From Marasmius tenuissimus (Eukaryota; Basidiomycota; Agaricomycetes; Agaricales; Marasmiaceae): a stretch of 64,000 bases of DNA. Both the position numbers and the translations under genes were made by a program. The first letter of the stretch is position 1, and the number at the start of each line of letters is the position of its first letter. The stretch spans positions 3,162,001-3,226,000 of the forward strand of contig JAQOTA010000053.1 of the NCBI GenBank assembly GCA_029532415.1, given 5' to 3'. Shown here piece by piece: positions 33,147-46,518 of the stretch. The notes beneath the pieces are model-generated. The model searched no databases and was not told where the DNA came from. It saw only the letters and a list, made by a program, of their open reading frames with translations.

Positions 33147-35621
33147 CTACTGGCATTTGTCGATCAGTTTATTCTTGGGGAACGGTTGCTTGTAGTCTTC
33201 TCGCCACGTCGTAAAATTGGGATTCGTGTAGGCCTCGATATATCTATTGGCAAGTGGTTGTCAGTCATCAGTAAGTTTACGATCACGATGAGGGAGGAAA
33301 AACTCACTCTTTGATGTACGCAGCGGTCGGGAAATCCTCAGGGTCACACCCGATGTTGATTTGTTTGGGATCCTGATAGACTCTGATATAGTCTATCAAC
33401 ATCGCAGCTGGGAAAACTAGATGCTCGAGGTCGACGTCTCCGAAGTTCATAGACATTCCCAGATTGGCGATGAGATACATCGGCTCCATTGGGACGGGAC
33501 GTGCAGACAGATTGACTTTTGGATCTGCTGCCAGACCTGCACCGTTCACGGTCCAGGAGATGACACCGTCGCTGAGCCAGGAGATGTACTGCGATGGAAT
33601 GTTACGTTGAGCCAGGGGACGGAAGTCTGATCATTGATGCTTACCCCTTCATTATAACCAGGTTTATACTCGAACCCGTACAGCGAGTAGCAGCCCTCTG
33701 CAAGCGTATAACACTTGGGGTCTACAATACGAGAGGTTAGTCCATCGACCGTTGCATGGATGAGGTAGACGGGTACCCACTCGTCAAAGTGACACAACTA
33801 GTAGCTTGCTGAAAGATTCCTCCCTTGTAACCGTTAGGTACGGTGACAGTCTCGTTGGGGATAATTTGGTTTTGCGGTGTGTCGAACCACGTATATGCAT
33901 AGTTGAACGGGGCCCATTGTCCGGACTGTGACACTTCTCCGTGAAGTAGACCGTCCGTTTTGCCGAAATTGTATCCGACCTGTTAGTTACGGTTGAGAGG
34001 ACAAATTCAAGGAGGAGTGACAGAGGATTCACCTGAGCTTCAAACATGTCGATTTCCGGTGCGGCGCGACCAACATATGTTCCATCCGAATGCATTGGGC
34101 CAGGGTGACTCTCTCCCTTGCATGTACACCTTGATAGTTTTTGCCCGGGTAGGTATGAAAGCGAACCGCCATACTTGGCGTCTCCGTCCACCGTGGCAAG
34201 GTGAGGTTCTCCATTCAACGTTTGATTAGCAAGAGTTCCGACGTCGCAGGCATCATATGTGTATGGCCACTAGAACAAACCATTTCGTTCAGTCATCGCG
34301 CGAAGAATCCGAAGGGAACGTTGAGTTTACCATGCCCTCGAGACTGGCACCATATCCAGCACGTCCTAAATTTCCCATGGCCCAAATGGCTGGCCAAAAT
34401 CCGGCGATGTTTGCCAGACCCGGAAGTACTACGTCCGCGATGACCAGACCGCCCGTAAAACAGAACTTGTTCCATGTTTGGATCATTCCTCCTTGATAGT
34501 CGAGGTCGTGATTGCGCTTCCGTGATAATGTAAGTTTGAGGGCACCCTTCTCCGTTGTTGCGCCTTCCGGGTCGTACCATTCCATGTTATTAGTCTACCC
34601 AGGAGGTTGAGCTTTCTCCCGTTGATAAGCGGTACGACCACTTACACCCCAGTAATGCAAATCGACTGCTTCCCAGTACGGGTCGTCGCCCGGATAGAAC
34701 GTTCGTCCGTCCTTGTTGAATTCATCACTGAAAACGAGTTGTAGCTCAGTTCCGTCTTTCAGTGATTTATAGGTGTGGGCCGTCGAAGGTGTATCGGGGT
34801 CGATCAGACCGCGAAGGCCCGGTAAATCAGGGACCTAATCAAGCCATTCGAGGACGCATCGGTCTATATGTTGTCAACATGAGAGAAGGGTCGTTACACA
34901 CCTGCCCGCTAGCATTGATTCCACCAAAGTTAAATCCGCCTTTGAATGACATAGTGTGTGTTGTAAAGAACGTAGCGACTGGATAACCAGCACTGTGTAT
35001 TATTTGGTTCAGATACATGTATGAGGTTCGGGAGAAATGAGAACGTACAATAGACCCAATATCCCAATGACCAGAATGAATAGACATCCAACGTTAGAAA
35101 GCCCTCGCCCAGTAAAAATGTTGCCGCTTTGGTCATTCTTGCGGTCTCGTGCAGGATTGGGAGTATGGAGGTCGTCGTCTGGTTCTGGGTTGCGGCCTGA
35201 TAGGTCTGAACCCCACGACCGAGGATCCGGGGATAGTGAATACTGGAAAATACATGGACCGGGTTATGAATGATAATGGGGTCGCCGAGGAGGTCAATCA
35301 ACAAGTAAGTACCAAGGTCTGGGCGTACTTGTGAGATCTCGTCACTCACCTTGTCCGAGATTGAAGGTCCATTCATCCCATTTCTGATGCTACTTCCGAC
35401 CGTATACGGCGAATCGTTCTACCATGGAGAAGAGATACCATTCAGGACCTCGTCAACACTTTGAGAAAGGGAAATCGTGGACGCACTAATGAGTAGTTAT
35501 CTGTTGAGAGTCGCCGACGGGAAGCTGCAAGTTGACTGTTGACGGAATATTGAGAGGGCTGAGGTTGAAGGAAGGCTTGTGTTGATTGAGACCACTTCTG
35601 TTGCTGGCCATAGCTAGCCAT
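33147..35621 (-). CDS. beta-glucan synthesis-associated protein, Skn1/Kre6 family (GH16-like)
   Basis: Type II membrane glycoside-hydrolase-like protein required for beta-1,6-glucan in the fungal wall; acts in the secretory pathway. Start at 35621 ([17 protein letters not shown]). Cytosolic Ser/Gln-rich N-terminus: [45 protein letters not shown], then one transmembrane helix [16 protein letters not shown]. Lumenal catalytic-like domain: [52 protein letters not shown], the GH16-type acid motif [31 protein letters not shown] and [16 protein letters not shown], ending [25 protein letters not shown]. The E-I-D-M-F-E acids are intact. Many introns of about 50-60 nt. The GTG-started alternative N-terminal ORF in another frame is rejected. 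Confidence 0.92.
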
Positions 35622-37039
35622 TTCCTGGAGTTGGCGACACTGGGCCTTGTCTTGGGAGAATCTTGGGGGGTCTTGGTGGGGAAAAGGAAGGAAAGTGATT
35701 GTTTGCCGGACCGTGTCAAAGTTGGTTGCGAGCCGTCGCTGTCAATTGCCGGCGGGATCGACCTCGCAACACTTGCTCCAGATCTTGATGTGAGCTCCAT
35801 GATCTGTAGCACACAGACTGTGGGGGCACGACCGACAGCTTCATTGGTAGAGGACCTCTTGAAGGACTCTCAACTCTCAATCAAACCTCACAATTAGACT
35901 GGCGATCCGCAGGGTAATAGCGGATCGGCATTGATCCATTCAGTTCATTGTCAAATTGACGATTTTCTATTCAACTCGGGTTCGGGAAGTATTCTAGCAA
36001 CATTATTGGCACGATTTGGCTGTCAACATACGTCCATAGTGCAGGCTGTGTCGTTGGCTTTCTCTGGGACTACCCAAGCCTTCAACTAGCTTGAGCATGA
36101 AACTGGCCGACGGCTGTCTGGGCTGCACGATATGTAGGTGAAATGAGTAAGAAGGGTGATAACCACCCACCATGTCGACAACGAGTACACCCTGCCGTCG
36201 CTTCAGCTTCAGGGCTCTTCGGTTGAACGCCATTGAGCGGTCAAATCGAGAGAACGCAATTCAGTCTCTTGCCACTGGCCAGGGATCTGAAATACAGTTT
36301 GAACGACGGGCCAGACAGGGTACCTTTTCGGTTTGGACTATTCGGCCTGCGCAGCGTTGGTGTTGACGAGGGCTAGTCAGCCTATACCATGTACCTGAGC
36401 CCCACTAACCGGTGGACGGACTCCAAAAGTAATAAGAATCTTGCCCCAGGACTGCAGATAGACACGGGTACTTTTCGCAGATGCAGGTTCACATTCCTCC
36501 TGAGTACGTTCCTGCATGGATTACTCAGTTGAAACGTGTACAGATTGCTGCCCCTACCCTAGTACACAGTGAGAAAACCTTGGATCCTATCATGCGTGCT
36601 GATCGATGGCTGCATTCCAACTTGATTCAATGATTGAAGACAGGGATAAGACCTGATAAATGCGTGAGCGAGACGCACCGCCAGGCCCGGGCGCTGAATC
36701 AGGGTCAAAGTAGTTGAGAACGCGCCTTTGAAAAACGAGGGCTAGTTCTGCAAAGCTCTGGAAAGTAGGCACGAGGGGACACGAACGGTACCAAGTCGAA
36801 TCGTTGAGTTGGTGGCAGGTTACGTGCCGAGCGAAGTTTGACCGCGTAGCCCGAAATAGCACCCTCTTATTACCTCTTGCCATAATCGAGATTCCCACAC
36901 CCCTGTCTCCTCTTCAGGTCCATCGTTTCACTTTGTTTCACGTCTTTCTCAATCACAGAGGCCGTGTATTTACCCAGGAGTTATCTTGGGGTATAAGAGT
37001 GAACCATAACATTGCCTAAATCTCAATTCCTCAACCACA
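35622..37039. other. divergent promoter region, 1.4 kb
   Basis: Lies between the Skn1-like gene (-) and the UDP-glycosyltransferase (+). No gene supported; CT-rich tract (36900-36950) and a TATA-like element precede the glycosyltransferase. Confidence 0.4.
36992..36997 (+). promoter_or_regulatory. TATA-like element of the glycosyltransferase gene
   Basis: GGGGTATAAGAG, 43 nt before the ATG at 37040. Confidence 0.4.
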
Positions 37040-38940
37040 ATGTCCACCCCTACTTTCACAAAACACATCGTGGGACATGCCATCGCTGCTTGGGGTACGC
37101 TTTGTTTCTGCTCTACGACCGTGCTTTGACCTTACTATGGCCAACCCAGGTCATAACAAACCTCTCATTACTATGGCTATCCTGATAGCTGAGATGCGCA
37201 AGGATGTTGCGTTCACAATCCTTACCAATGTCTTCGTCTACCCTCAGATAATGGGTGAGCTCGCCAAGTTGCCCCAAGAACGGCTGAAGGCCATCGAGAA
37301 GCAAGTAAAGTAAGTTCATTTATTGCGACCACATGCGGACCTCTGAGACGATTATGTCCCCGAAAGCGTGTTGCAAGTCGTCCCTCCCAACCCCAACCCG
37401 TTCCACCCTGCCGTAGAAGTCGGCACCGAGTTCCAAAAGCTTTTCAAACAAAACGGTACCGTAACCTGTTTGGCCTCTGGGAAGACCATCGATAGCGCGT
37501 ACTTCCCTCCGCCATGCGTGGCTATAATTGACGTGTGTAGTTCTCCTCTCATGTTGATGCCCCCCTGACCCCTGCTTAGCCATTCGCCGGATACGCGCTT
37601 GAGGGTATTCGTGCCGTTGCCACACCTGAACAAGTCCCCATCATATCTTGGATCACAGGTTCAGCGGGGCCCCTACTGATGTTGTGGGGGCCTGAGCGCT
37701 ACGGTGGAAAAGGAGACTTTCTTTCGGTAATGGAGGCGGAAATGAAGAAGGGCAAAACGGAGATCGAGGCCTTTGAATCGGAGGTAAAGCTCGTCCCGTT
37801 GGGTTCTACTTGATCGTAGAGTGAGCTGACCTCTGTCGTAGGGCGCCTTTGGCACAACCAACAAAGTCGTCAACATCCCTGGCTATCCGCCCTTTTACGA
37901 CTACGAGAGATTTCCTCAAGCAGTCGATGAATTCAATAAACAATCCCATGTTATGTTCATAACACAGGGTTACAAGTTCAATAATCAGGCACAAGGTATC
38001 ATTTCCATCTCTTCCTCCGTGCTTGAGAAAGAGGCAGTCGAAGCGGCTCGGGAGTACGTGACGAGCATAGGCAAAGAGTTCTTCGCCATCGGGCCAATGT
38101 CGGTCATTCGAGCCCCCCAAAAGGCCGGAAACGACGTTTCCAATCAAGTCCTCTCGTTCTTGGAGAACATGAAGGCCGAATTTGGCGAGAAATCTGTTCT
38201 ATATGTGAGGCCCCGACTCTCGCAACTGTGACATGTTGCTTTCTTTGCGACTGACTCGTCCGCAACCATAGTTATCCTTTGGAACATTTTGGTGGCCGGC
38301 AGACCCCACGGTCTTCTCCACGATTATCGACGAGCTCATTTCTAGCAAGACCCCGTTCATACTCGCGCACCCCTCCCCGGTGCAGCAACCGGAGGAGAAG
38401 CTGTTGGAGAAGATCCGGGCCTGTCCCACTGCGATGGATGTGATGTGGGCGCCTCAAGAGCAAATTTTGTCGCACCCAGCGACAGGATGGTTCCTCACTC
38501 ATGGCGGATGGAATAGCATTCAGGAGGCATTCACGTACAGAGTTCCTCTGTGAGTCCCTCTCTCCTCCGAGCTGACCACGCCAGGCGGATGATTGACTTC
38601 TCCGCCGTTTAGGATTATGTGGCCTACTGGCGCTGACCAACCTCTCAATGCGATGATGCTTGCCCTCAAGTTCCAATCTGCGTTTGAACTGCTCAACGTA
38701 CGAACGGGGAAGGATGGTCAACAGAAGCCGTATCGACTCAAAGACCAACCCACACCGCAATTCACTGCGGAGGCCGCGAGGGAGGAGTTCAAAGGCATTT
38801 TGAAGGACATCAAGGGGGAGAAGGGTACGGGCGTCAGGAAGAACTTTGAGGAGTTATCCGACAAGATTGGAAAGGTCTGGGACGCGGATGGTGAGGCTAA
38901 ACGGGGACTTGAGGCGTTCCTGAACAAATATGTACATTAA
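37040..38940 (+). CDS. UDP-glycosyltransferase, family GT1
   Basis: Transfers a sugar from a UDP-sugar to a small hydrophobic acceptor. Exons: [19 protein letters not shown] then [15 protein letters not shown] (N-terminal acceptor Rossmann, GH-x-x-P motif), [69 protein letters not shown] and [17 protein letters not shown]. The donor-binding PSPG-like block is [51 protein letters not shown] (His, the W-N-S and the terminal D-Q are present). C-terminal helix [10 protein letters not shown]. About 510 residues, seven introns, intact. Convergent with the adenylate-forming reductase 372 bp away, so a shared pathway is possible but unproven. Confidence 0.9.
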
Positions 38941-39312
38941 CACGACTCGACCACATACGGTTTGTATTATAATACCTCGGGTGTAATTTTTTCATGATGG
39001 CGATGGCTGTTGAAACTTCAAGCTCAAGCCCTGCACGATAAGCGAGCAAAGTAAGGTCTGGGCGCATCTGAAAGTCATGGTTCCGGAACGATCATAGTTC
39101 CCAGTCAACCCTGCAGCGGTCAGAACGGCGACCTCTCGATTGTCTTGGAAATGAAATACCCTCAGTCATCAACGATTCAGCAATCCCGGGCACCGCGGCA
39201 AGAACGACCAGCTTGTCATCGCGGTGCGGTCAAGAGACGTCGAAACAGGGATAGAAGTCATTTCCTTTCCTTGAACAGATGATATCGATACACATATACA
39301 ATCCATGATTAA
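38941..39312. other. 3'-to-3' intergenic spacer
   Basis: 372 bp between convergent glycosyltransferase and reductase genes; nothing recognised. Confidence 0.4.
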
Positions 39313-42300
39313 TCATGCCAAAAACCCGGTCTCTCTCCATCTCTCGACCCACTTCTTCACTAGCCCCTTATTCAGCCCCGGCGGCGAATCTCTGATAGCG
39401 CTCGCCACTGCCCCAGTCTCTTCCGTTTCAAACACCATTGGTACCTTCCTCGTCGAAGGTGATACCCAACGATTCCGGAAAAACCCAACTAGCTTGACTG
39501 TGGGGTTCTTCTCTAAATCTTGTTCCGACCTCGACAATCTCTCAACCCACTCTTTTGGATCCACCCTCTCAAATGTGACTCCTGCCTCCTCCAAGCCGTC
39601 CAGAAGCTGTCCCCAGGACACCGAACGATCTGGATTGACGATGTGGTACACCCTAGCTTGTGTAGCAGGAGATGCAATGACTATTTCAGCGATCCCCCGT
39701 CCGGCGTTGTCTACCGGCAACCACTGAGGGCTTTCATCAAGGGAAGGCAGGGCTCCGACCGTATTCGCGCTTTTGATCAGTAGCGGCCAAGCTAAGAATG
39801 ATAGTCGTCAGCCCCAAATGGAGGAAACGGTCGAGAGTTTAGTGCTTACCTTCGGTCTCATTCCACACACCATGGACAGTATCCCCAACCATCTGTCCTA
39901 TCCTGAGAGCACCCACCCTCACACCCTTCTCTCCGGCACGCTCACAGAGCTTCTCGACCACCCACTTACTCTGAGCGTAACCGGTTCCTGCAGCCGTACT
40001 TGGATCAGGAGGGAAGTCCTCCTTGCATGTCGGTTCTGAAGAACCTTGACGACAGCTCACGGACGAGCTGAAGTAGAATGTCGCGTCCACGTCTGATTGC
40101 ACGCAAAGGTTGATGAGATTGACGGCTCCTCGAATATGTGCGTCGTAAGAGTCCAGAGATAGGATGAAGTTGACTGGCCAGGCATTCTATGGGGATGGAG
40201 GGCGACGGTGACGATCTATCAGCGTATGCCAGCAGACAGACGCGAGGAAGAGCGTCTTACATGTATGACATCCGTGACCTCCTTCCTGATACTCTCGTAC
40301 TCCGTTTCCGTCAATCCAAGATACTTCTCTGTGTTCGGGTCTGCGGCGTAAGAATCCCATCGTTCCTCTTCCGGTACTGGCAGTCTGCGTAGCTTCAAGG
40401 ACTCTCGAACACGTTCCCTCGACTGTTCGTGTGACGATGCACGAGAGAGACATATGACTTTGCGAACAGCAGAGGAAACGAGGAGGTTATGGAGGATGTG
40501 AGCACCCAGAGACCCCGTGGCTCCGGTCAATACCTGGAATTTACGTCAATCTAAAAGGCAGCACAGAGTTCGCAACTACGACATACGACGACACGTCCTT
40601 CCACAGGGCGGCGTGCTGATCCTTGTCTCGACTCGATACTGGCTGCGTGCTCCTCAAGCATGGCGACCATCTTCTCTTGATGCGAGGCCGCAGTCGATCC
40701 CCCTTCAGAACCCAGCGACATGATGTGCTCTGCCAGTCTATCGAAATCAAGGTCAAAATCTGCGATAGTGGCAGTCTATGCACCGAAACCGGAACTCACT
40801 TTTGGACGCTCGGATACTCATAGACCACATTCTGCCCAAGCGAGACTCCTTCCGGGAGTTCCAGTTCCTTCTGCGCAGAGTTCCTTACCCTGGTAGCTTG
40901 CAGAGAATCGACGCCGAAAGCGAATAGATCGTCTACCTTGGTGAGTTGCGAGGTCTTGCGGTTGGCGGGCCCCAATGTCCTTTTGATGTTCTCGAGGAGA
41001 TAATTTTCCAGGGATTCCTTTGATACGATCTTGATTTTGGTATCCGATTTGTCTGAAGAACCATGTTCGTATCTCTCGTAGATACTCTCTATTCTTCAAA
41101 ATCAATAAAATGAGCAAAACGTTATCGGAGTGCCGTACCAATCAAATCCTTGAACAACGCGTAACATGCTGGTCTCAGAATACTCATTTTCGTCGCGACG
41201 GGGACTTTTGTTCCGTGAGGAAGGAAGCCGACCATCTCCGGTAAAATCCTCGAATGCGAGGGTGCTTCTGAATTTGCCAGTTCGATGACAGGCCAGACCC
41301 TCTCCATGAGCTGTTCTTCAGATAATCCTTCCTCTTTGGCTAAATCAGAGGGAAGGATTAAGACACCAGCTGAAGGCTTCCCGGCACCAAAAACGATGGC
41401 TACATCAAAGCAGGTGAATCGAATGTGCGGTGAAATGTAACGAAAAAAGAGACCAACCTTCAGCAACGTAGGGACTGTTGCCGCGAATACACAGTTCCAT
41501 GGGTACGGGATTCGTCTTCTCGCCCAGTATATGTACGAGGGTATCGTCCAATCTCCCCATGTATCTATAGCGGTCGGCATACTCTGAATGACGCAGGAAC
41601 AGGTCCTTGGTTGCGAAGGATCCATCAGGTCGGTTGGATTGGATCTGGGATGCGTGTTCAGTACTGATAGAAAACGGTGTACACGAGATAGCAAGGGACC
41701 TTGGGAGGGTATCCATCGCGAACAATCACTTCAAAGGTATTGTTCCCTTGGGGTTCAAACGTGATAAACTGTTTGCTTAGCGGAGTAGGGCGGACCCAAG
41801 TCCAAAGCTTGTCAGTGGCGAAATCTCTTTCCGAGTTCATCAAACTTCCTGTCTGTGAATCAAAAGCACAGTGAGCTGGAGTCGTAGAGCAAAAAACGAA
41901 AAACTCGCCTCGGTGGTACCGTATATACTGAGTAGATTGACACCAGCAGCGGTGAGTCGGTCACCCAAATCTTCCTAGCGTGAATCGGTTATTAGCCGAG
42001 ATAGGAGTGGGAACTAGAGATAGACGAACCGGTAACGGCGCTCCGGCAAAACTGACAACGTCGAAGGTTGAAAGCATCTTGACTCCCTCTTCTGTTTCTC
42101 CCAAGAGCTTTATATGGTTGTTTAGCTCAGTGAACCGTCAAACCGTCGTGTTGAGGCCTACCTTGATGACGTAGGGCACCGCGAAACATTGTCTGGCCGG
42201 TGGAGAGGCTGCATATACAGCACAAATGTTGGCGGATGTCAAGGGTAGGTGGGGCGGAAATAGCGTCAATGGTCTTCCGGGGTAGATGCAGCGGAATCTG

Positions 42301-43180
42301 GGTAGCGAGTGCGCGTCACTCTTCGACTATGCGAGAACAAATCGGAGACACTTACAAAGCAAAGTGACCATATCCATGGAAGACCGGAAGTGTGCTGAAC
42401 CCGGGCTTATCTTGATTGATGGCGATGTTTGCTATCAGACCGTAATGAGTGACATAGCATGGTTTTGGGAACCCAGTCTACGAGAAGGAGTCAGTAGGTT
42501 CATCCGAACAAAGGAAAGAAATGCTCACCGAACCCGATGAGTGGAGAATAACTGCCGGTCTGTTAGATTCTTGTTCGGGGGTCAAAGGAGCGTGGAACGG
42601 CTTGATGCTCGCAGTTGCAGCACCATCATCACCCCACAGCGGAAATCTCTTGTCCTCGACAATACCAAGCTGGTAGCCCTCTGCAGCCAATGCCTCCCTG
42701 GCCTCCTTGGCCTCTTCGGTGAACTTGGGACTGTAGATGAGATGGGTTGAACTTGTGAGCTTGCACAGGTGGGCAACTGCTGCCACAGAATTGTTTACAG
42801 AAAGTAAGAGAGGTGTCAAACCAAGTTTGCAGAGTGCTAGCTCGAGGAGAGTCTCGTCAATGGCGGAAGTGACGAAAACGGCGATGGTCTGAGGTGGCGG
42901 TACCTCTCCTGAGGATAAAAGCTGGACACCGAGTCCCAGAGAAGAGTAATGCCATGCAAGACGATCGACGGCACGAACAAGATCTGCATACCTATTCGTA
43001 TGGCCTTAGCTCTGGGTAACATTTAAACTGAAGAGAATTGGCTCACGAAAGAGACCTGAGTTTGACACTGTTATCCTGCTCAGGAATGCCAGTGTAAATT
43101 GCTGGGTCATCTGTCTGCTCACGGGCACGAAGAGCGATGAGCTCTGTCGTCGACTGGGCTTTGTACACTGCAGCAGGCAT
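39313..43180 (-). CDS. NRPS-like adenylate-forming reductase (A-T-R)
   Basis: Three-domain carboxylic acid reductase: adenylates an acid, tethers it to phosphopantetheine and releases it as aldehyde or alcohol. Start MPAAVYKAQSTTELIALRAR. A domain: HSSGSTGFPKPCYVTHYGL (A3, joined across an intron), DVVSFAGAPLP, LLSIYGTTETGS (A5), MGRLDDTLVHILGEKTNPVP (A8-type) and VATKMSILRPACYALF (A10-like). T domain: DLFAFGVDSLQATRVRN (Ser for phosphopantetheine). R domain: TGATGSLGAHILHNLL (NADPH loop), GTGYAQSKWVVEKL (Tyr-x-x-x-Lys) and SVSWGQLLDGLEEAGVTFE. C-terminus WVERWRETGFLA. No condensation domain. More than ten introns. Layout fits the basidiomycete adenylate-forming reductases rather than Lys2-type aminoadipate reductase; substrate unknown. 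All key motifs intact. Confidence 0.92.
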
Positions 43181-43971
43181 AGTTGAGGGTTGAGATGAGA
43201 GATTGCGGGGTACAGCGCTCCTGGCTACATTTTAAATCCAGAGGGTCGGACCGAATTCCGAGTTGGAGAGTCTTTCGACGATGAATCGCACTGAAAACCG
43301 GTCGTTTCATGGTCACAAGCAAAGCTGAGGTCGTAATTTCAAACAAATGTTTTCACGGACCGTTCTTACCTCCGGTCCTTTTCGGGCCGTCGGAGTTTCA
43401 CTGCCGGTAACCTAAGAATTGCGACCAACTTGGTCGGCTGGAAGGAAGATTCGAATTTCGTTTCCCTGTAGACGATAGTCCAAGTATCAGAGGTGACCGA
43501 AGAGATGCTGAGCATGTTAGCGCAATGCTGAGAGGCCGTGTGCCATAGAAGTATCGAGTCTTGAGTCCTGATCAAGGCGGCCGAGTCCAGGGAATCCCCC
43601 ATGCCTCTACGGTATGACCTTTATAGAGGTACAGTTTACTGCTCCGAATGACGCCAGACGCATATTCGTCACTCGTTGTGAGCTGGAACAGACGGCTCAG
43701 TGGAGTTTGCCTCATTAGTGCGCACCCGTCGAAGGAGGATTGAACCGACACCGTCAAAGCCACCCGCCGGATGTGTTGCAAAAGAAACAAAGTTTATGGA
43801 CATGACTTAGGTTTATATTCACGGGCTACATTTTACGGGAACCTCAGAACGCGTATCAGAATTGACACCATAAAGGGAAAGGGAGAGAACGGGATGGTTG
43901 ATTATTACTAGACTCAGGAGAGCCACGCGGTGAGGACTGCCTCGACAGAGCTCATTTTACTGTGTCAATGC
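43181..43971. other. intergenic region upstream of the reductase
   Basis: 791 bp between the reductase start and the amine oxidase stop on the same strand; no gene supported. Confidence 0.4.
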
Positions 43972-45952
43972 CTAAATCTCGTACGGGTGTGCGTTTCTTA
44001 CTGATAGTACATGTTTTAACGGAGCACACCTCTCTCCATGAACGCACTGTGCTACCCGTGTACCGATGTCTTGTCCCTCCACGTAGGCACCATGGAGATA
44101 TCCTGAAGTGTCTTTTCAGTTTATGATCTTTGGAAGATAGAAGTATTCGAACACATACCGAAATATTTCTGACTAGTGGCCTCTCCGGCAAAGTAGAGTC
44201 GTCCAAGATTGGCACGAAGATTGTCATGATGTTCGCTGTAGAAAGAGGGCGGCCAGTTGGAATAGGAACCTCGGAAGAGAGGGTCCGAGTGCCATCGATG
44301 GAATAAGAAGTCGAGTGGCTCGGGAATTGTGGTGTTCGGGAACATGTTTCGAAGTACACCTAAAACTTCGCCCTTCACCTGAGAGTCAGAAAGTCTCTCA
44401 ATTCGTTCGGAAAAGTCACCCTTTTGAACGCACATCAGCCAAGCCTGATGAGAAGGGAAGGATGAAAAGGGAAGGATGGACGTACTGTTACAGTGACGAA
44501 GACTATACCCGATCCGGGGAAGAAGTTCTCGTGATCAAGGCTCTGCCAGACAGGATAGCGTCCGCGCTCAGCATCGGCGTAGAGGCCCATCTGGTGCACG
44601 GAAAAAAAGCATCTTGTTAGCTCACGAAGAGAGGAGAGGTGTTTCGTATACCTCAGTATCGAACCAGAATTTCTCTGGGAACTGCAGAAAGATTTTGGTG
44701 TAGGTGGCCATAGTCATGCTGTTGATAGCTTCGAATTTGTAGTCTTTGTGGACAAGATCTCAGAATAGCGTCGACCATAAAAGGAATCCAAACAAACCTG
44801 GCAACTGAGGTTCGAAATCGACGTCCTCGTGCTGAAGGACGCCAATGCTGAAGGTACAAATGGCGTAATCCCCTAAGATGATCTCCCCGTTATCCAAGGC
44901 TACGGCCACCCCATGATCACCGTAAGTGATTTTCTTCACCAGTGAACTGTAACGGACTTGGTGAGGCTTGAGAAAACTGCTCGCTTCGGCCTGAAGGAAG
45001 TGTTTGAAGCCCCGTTGGTCTATCGAGAGCAGGTCTTCATCGGAGAAACCTCCGGCTTCTGGGACGAAGGTGAAATTGTTTGCCTGATATAAAGGTGAGG
45101 AGGTGAGGATTGGAAGTAGCTTTCCAAGACCTACCCATGACGATGCGATCCAGGATGTCTGCTCCGGAGTCTGCGCGTATTCCCAATCAAACTACCCAAG
45201 CATACTGATGCATTAGCGTGGCCTTCTTTGCATGTGTACGAAGCTACGAACCCGGTAGTATTCTGATGCTTCCTCGTGCAGTGTATGTGCGCTCGTTCGT
45301 TGGATCAAGTAACCTGTCCGTGCCGTTAAATCGACGAGAGAACTGTTGACACGTAAACCTACGGGAGTGGTTAGCCAGGGTCATTAATACTCGTGAAAGC
45401 AGAGCTTTGAACAATACCTCCCGCTATCGTGAGATTTGTATACGCTTCACCTGACCGGTTGAACACCTCGAGATAGTCCTCGGGACCATTTACATCATAC
45501 GTTGCTGAAAGGATTTCATCAGACTCTAGGTACGTGATGGATGATAGCGCAGATTGTTGCAATATAGACTCACTCATGCTATCAAAGTCACTTGCTTGGG
45601 TCTGCAATCCGTGTCTTCTGGCGAGCTTCAAGATGGGGTTCTCAGGTCCAGAGCCAGACTGTGTTCCTTGGATCCAGTTGGCCCCAAGCTCGATGACTTT
45701 GCCACCGAATGAGTGGCTGGTCAACCGCCCTCCGAGTTCTTCACGAGCTTCAACGATGACGAAGTCATCGATTCCTTGCCGGTGCAAACTCTGGGCGGCG
45801 ATGACTCCTGCGACGCCTCCACCGAGAATGATGACTTGATGTTGAGGATGTGCAGGAGGGGGCCTCGCCTCAACGTCTGGGAGTGGAGATGTCGAGACGG
45901 GTCCCAAGAGAGTGAGACCCAGAAGACTAGCAACAATGCGGGAGAAGTGCAT
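43972..45952 (-). CDS. secreted flavin amine oxidase (polyamine oxidase-like)
   Basis: FAD enzyme oxidising polyamines or related amines, producing aldehyde and H2O2. ATG at 45952 opens a signal peptide (MHFSRIVASLLGLTLLGPVS). FAD motif: HQVIILGGGVAGVIAAQSL, then VIVEAREELGGRLTSHSFGG, IELGANWIQGTQSGSGPENP. N-glycosylation-type sites NRS and NLT are present. C-terminal exons: ERGRYPVWQSLDHENFFPGS, FHRWHSDPLFRGSYSNWPP, LYFAGEATSQKYFG, YLHGAYVEGQDIGTRVAQ (second FAD-binding segment). The tail has two Cys and ends AHPYEI. About 500 residues and seven or more introns. Same strand as the adenylate-forming reductase upstream. Intact as far as read. Confidence 0.88.
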
Positions 45953-46464
45953 GGTGCTGGGCTGTCTTTGAGCAGCATGTGCGTTTCTTATACCTCTAGA
46001 TCCTGGTAGTTCGTGGGAAGTAAGACGTACATTGAGTGGATCGAAGTACTTTGAAGAAAGGGAAGGTTCGAGATGGCCATCCAACTACTGACGTATCCCG
46101 CCTCTCATGGTGGTCGAATTAATGATGAGCGGGAACGTGCTATTGGAGGTTTTGACGCGATATGGGAGAGGAAAGCCGCCAAAACGACATGCTTTGCGTA
46201 AAGGAGGTTCAACTTCTTGTGGCTTGGACATCCCAGTTCGTGTCCGCTCATGATCCACCGAATCCCAACCTAAATCCCAGACTCCAGAGACCCCAGATTC
46301 GCTTACTTACCGCTCAGCGCTCAGCAGCCTTCTTGACCAAGCTTGAACTGTCCCTTCCAGTGCATTGAAATAACAGCTTTGAGTGTCAGTGAGCCTGATA
46401 TTGTCCAGGGAAATATTTGACGTGTTGAGGTAGTGCTGTACTTAACGTACGCGTAGGACTCAGG
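45953..46464. other. intergenic spacer before MITE-like element
   Basis: Upstream of the amine oxidase. TTAACGTACGCGTAG at 46442-46456 looks like a degenerate copy of the repeat found inside the adjacent element. No gene supported. Confidence 0.4.
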
Positions 46465-46517
46465 AGGCGACAGACAATTGACAGGACCCGGGAAGCTCCC
46501 CCAAGGGCCTGTCCCGG
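46465..46517 (+). repeat. left terminal inverted repeat
   Basis: Contains CAATTGA-CAGG-ACCCGGGAAGCTCCCC then CAAGGGCCTGTCCCGG; pairs with 46873-46927 in reverse complement with a 2-nt gap and about 75% identity by eye. Confidence 0.65.
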
Positions 46518-46518
46518 A

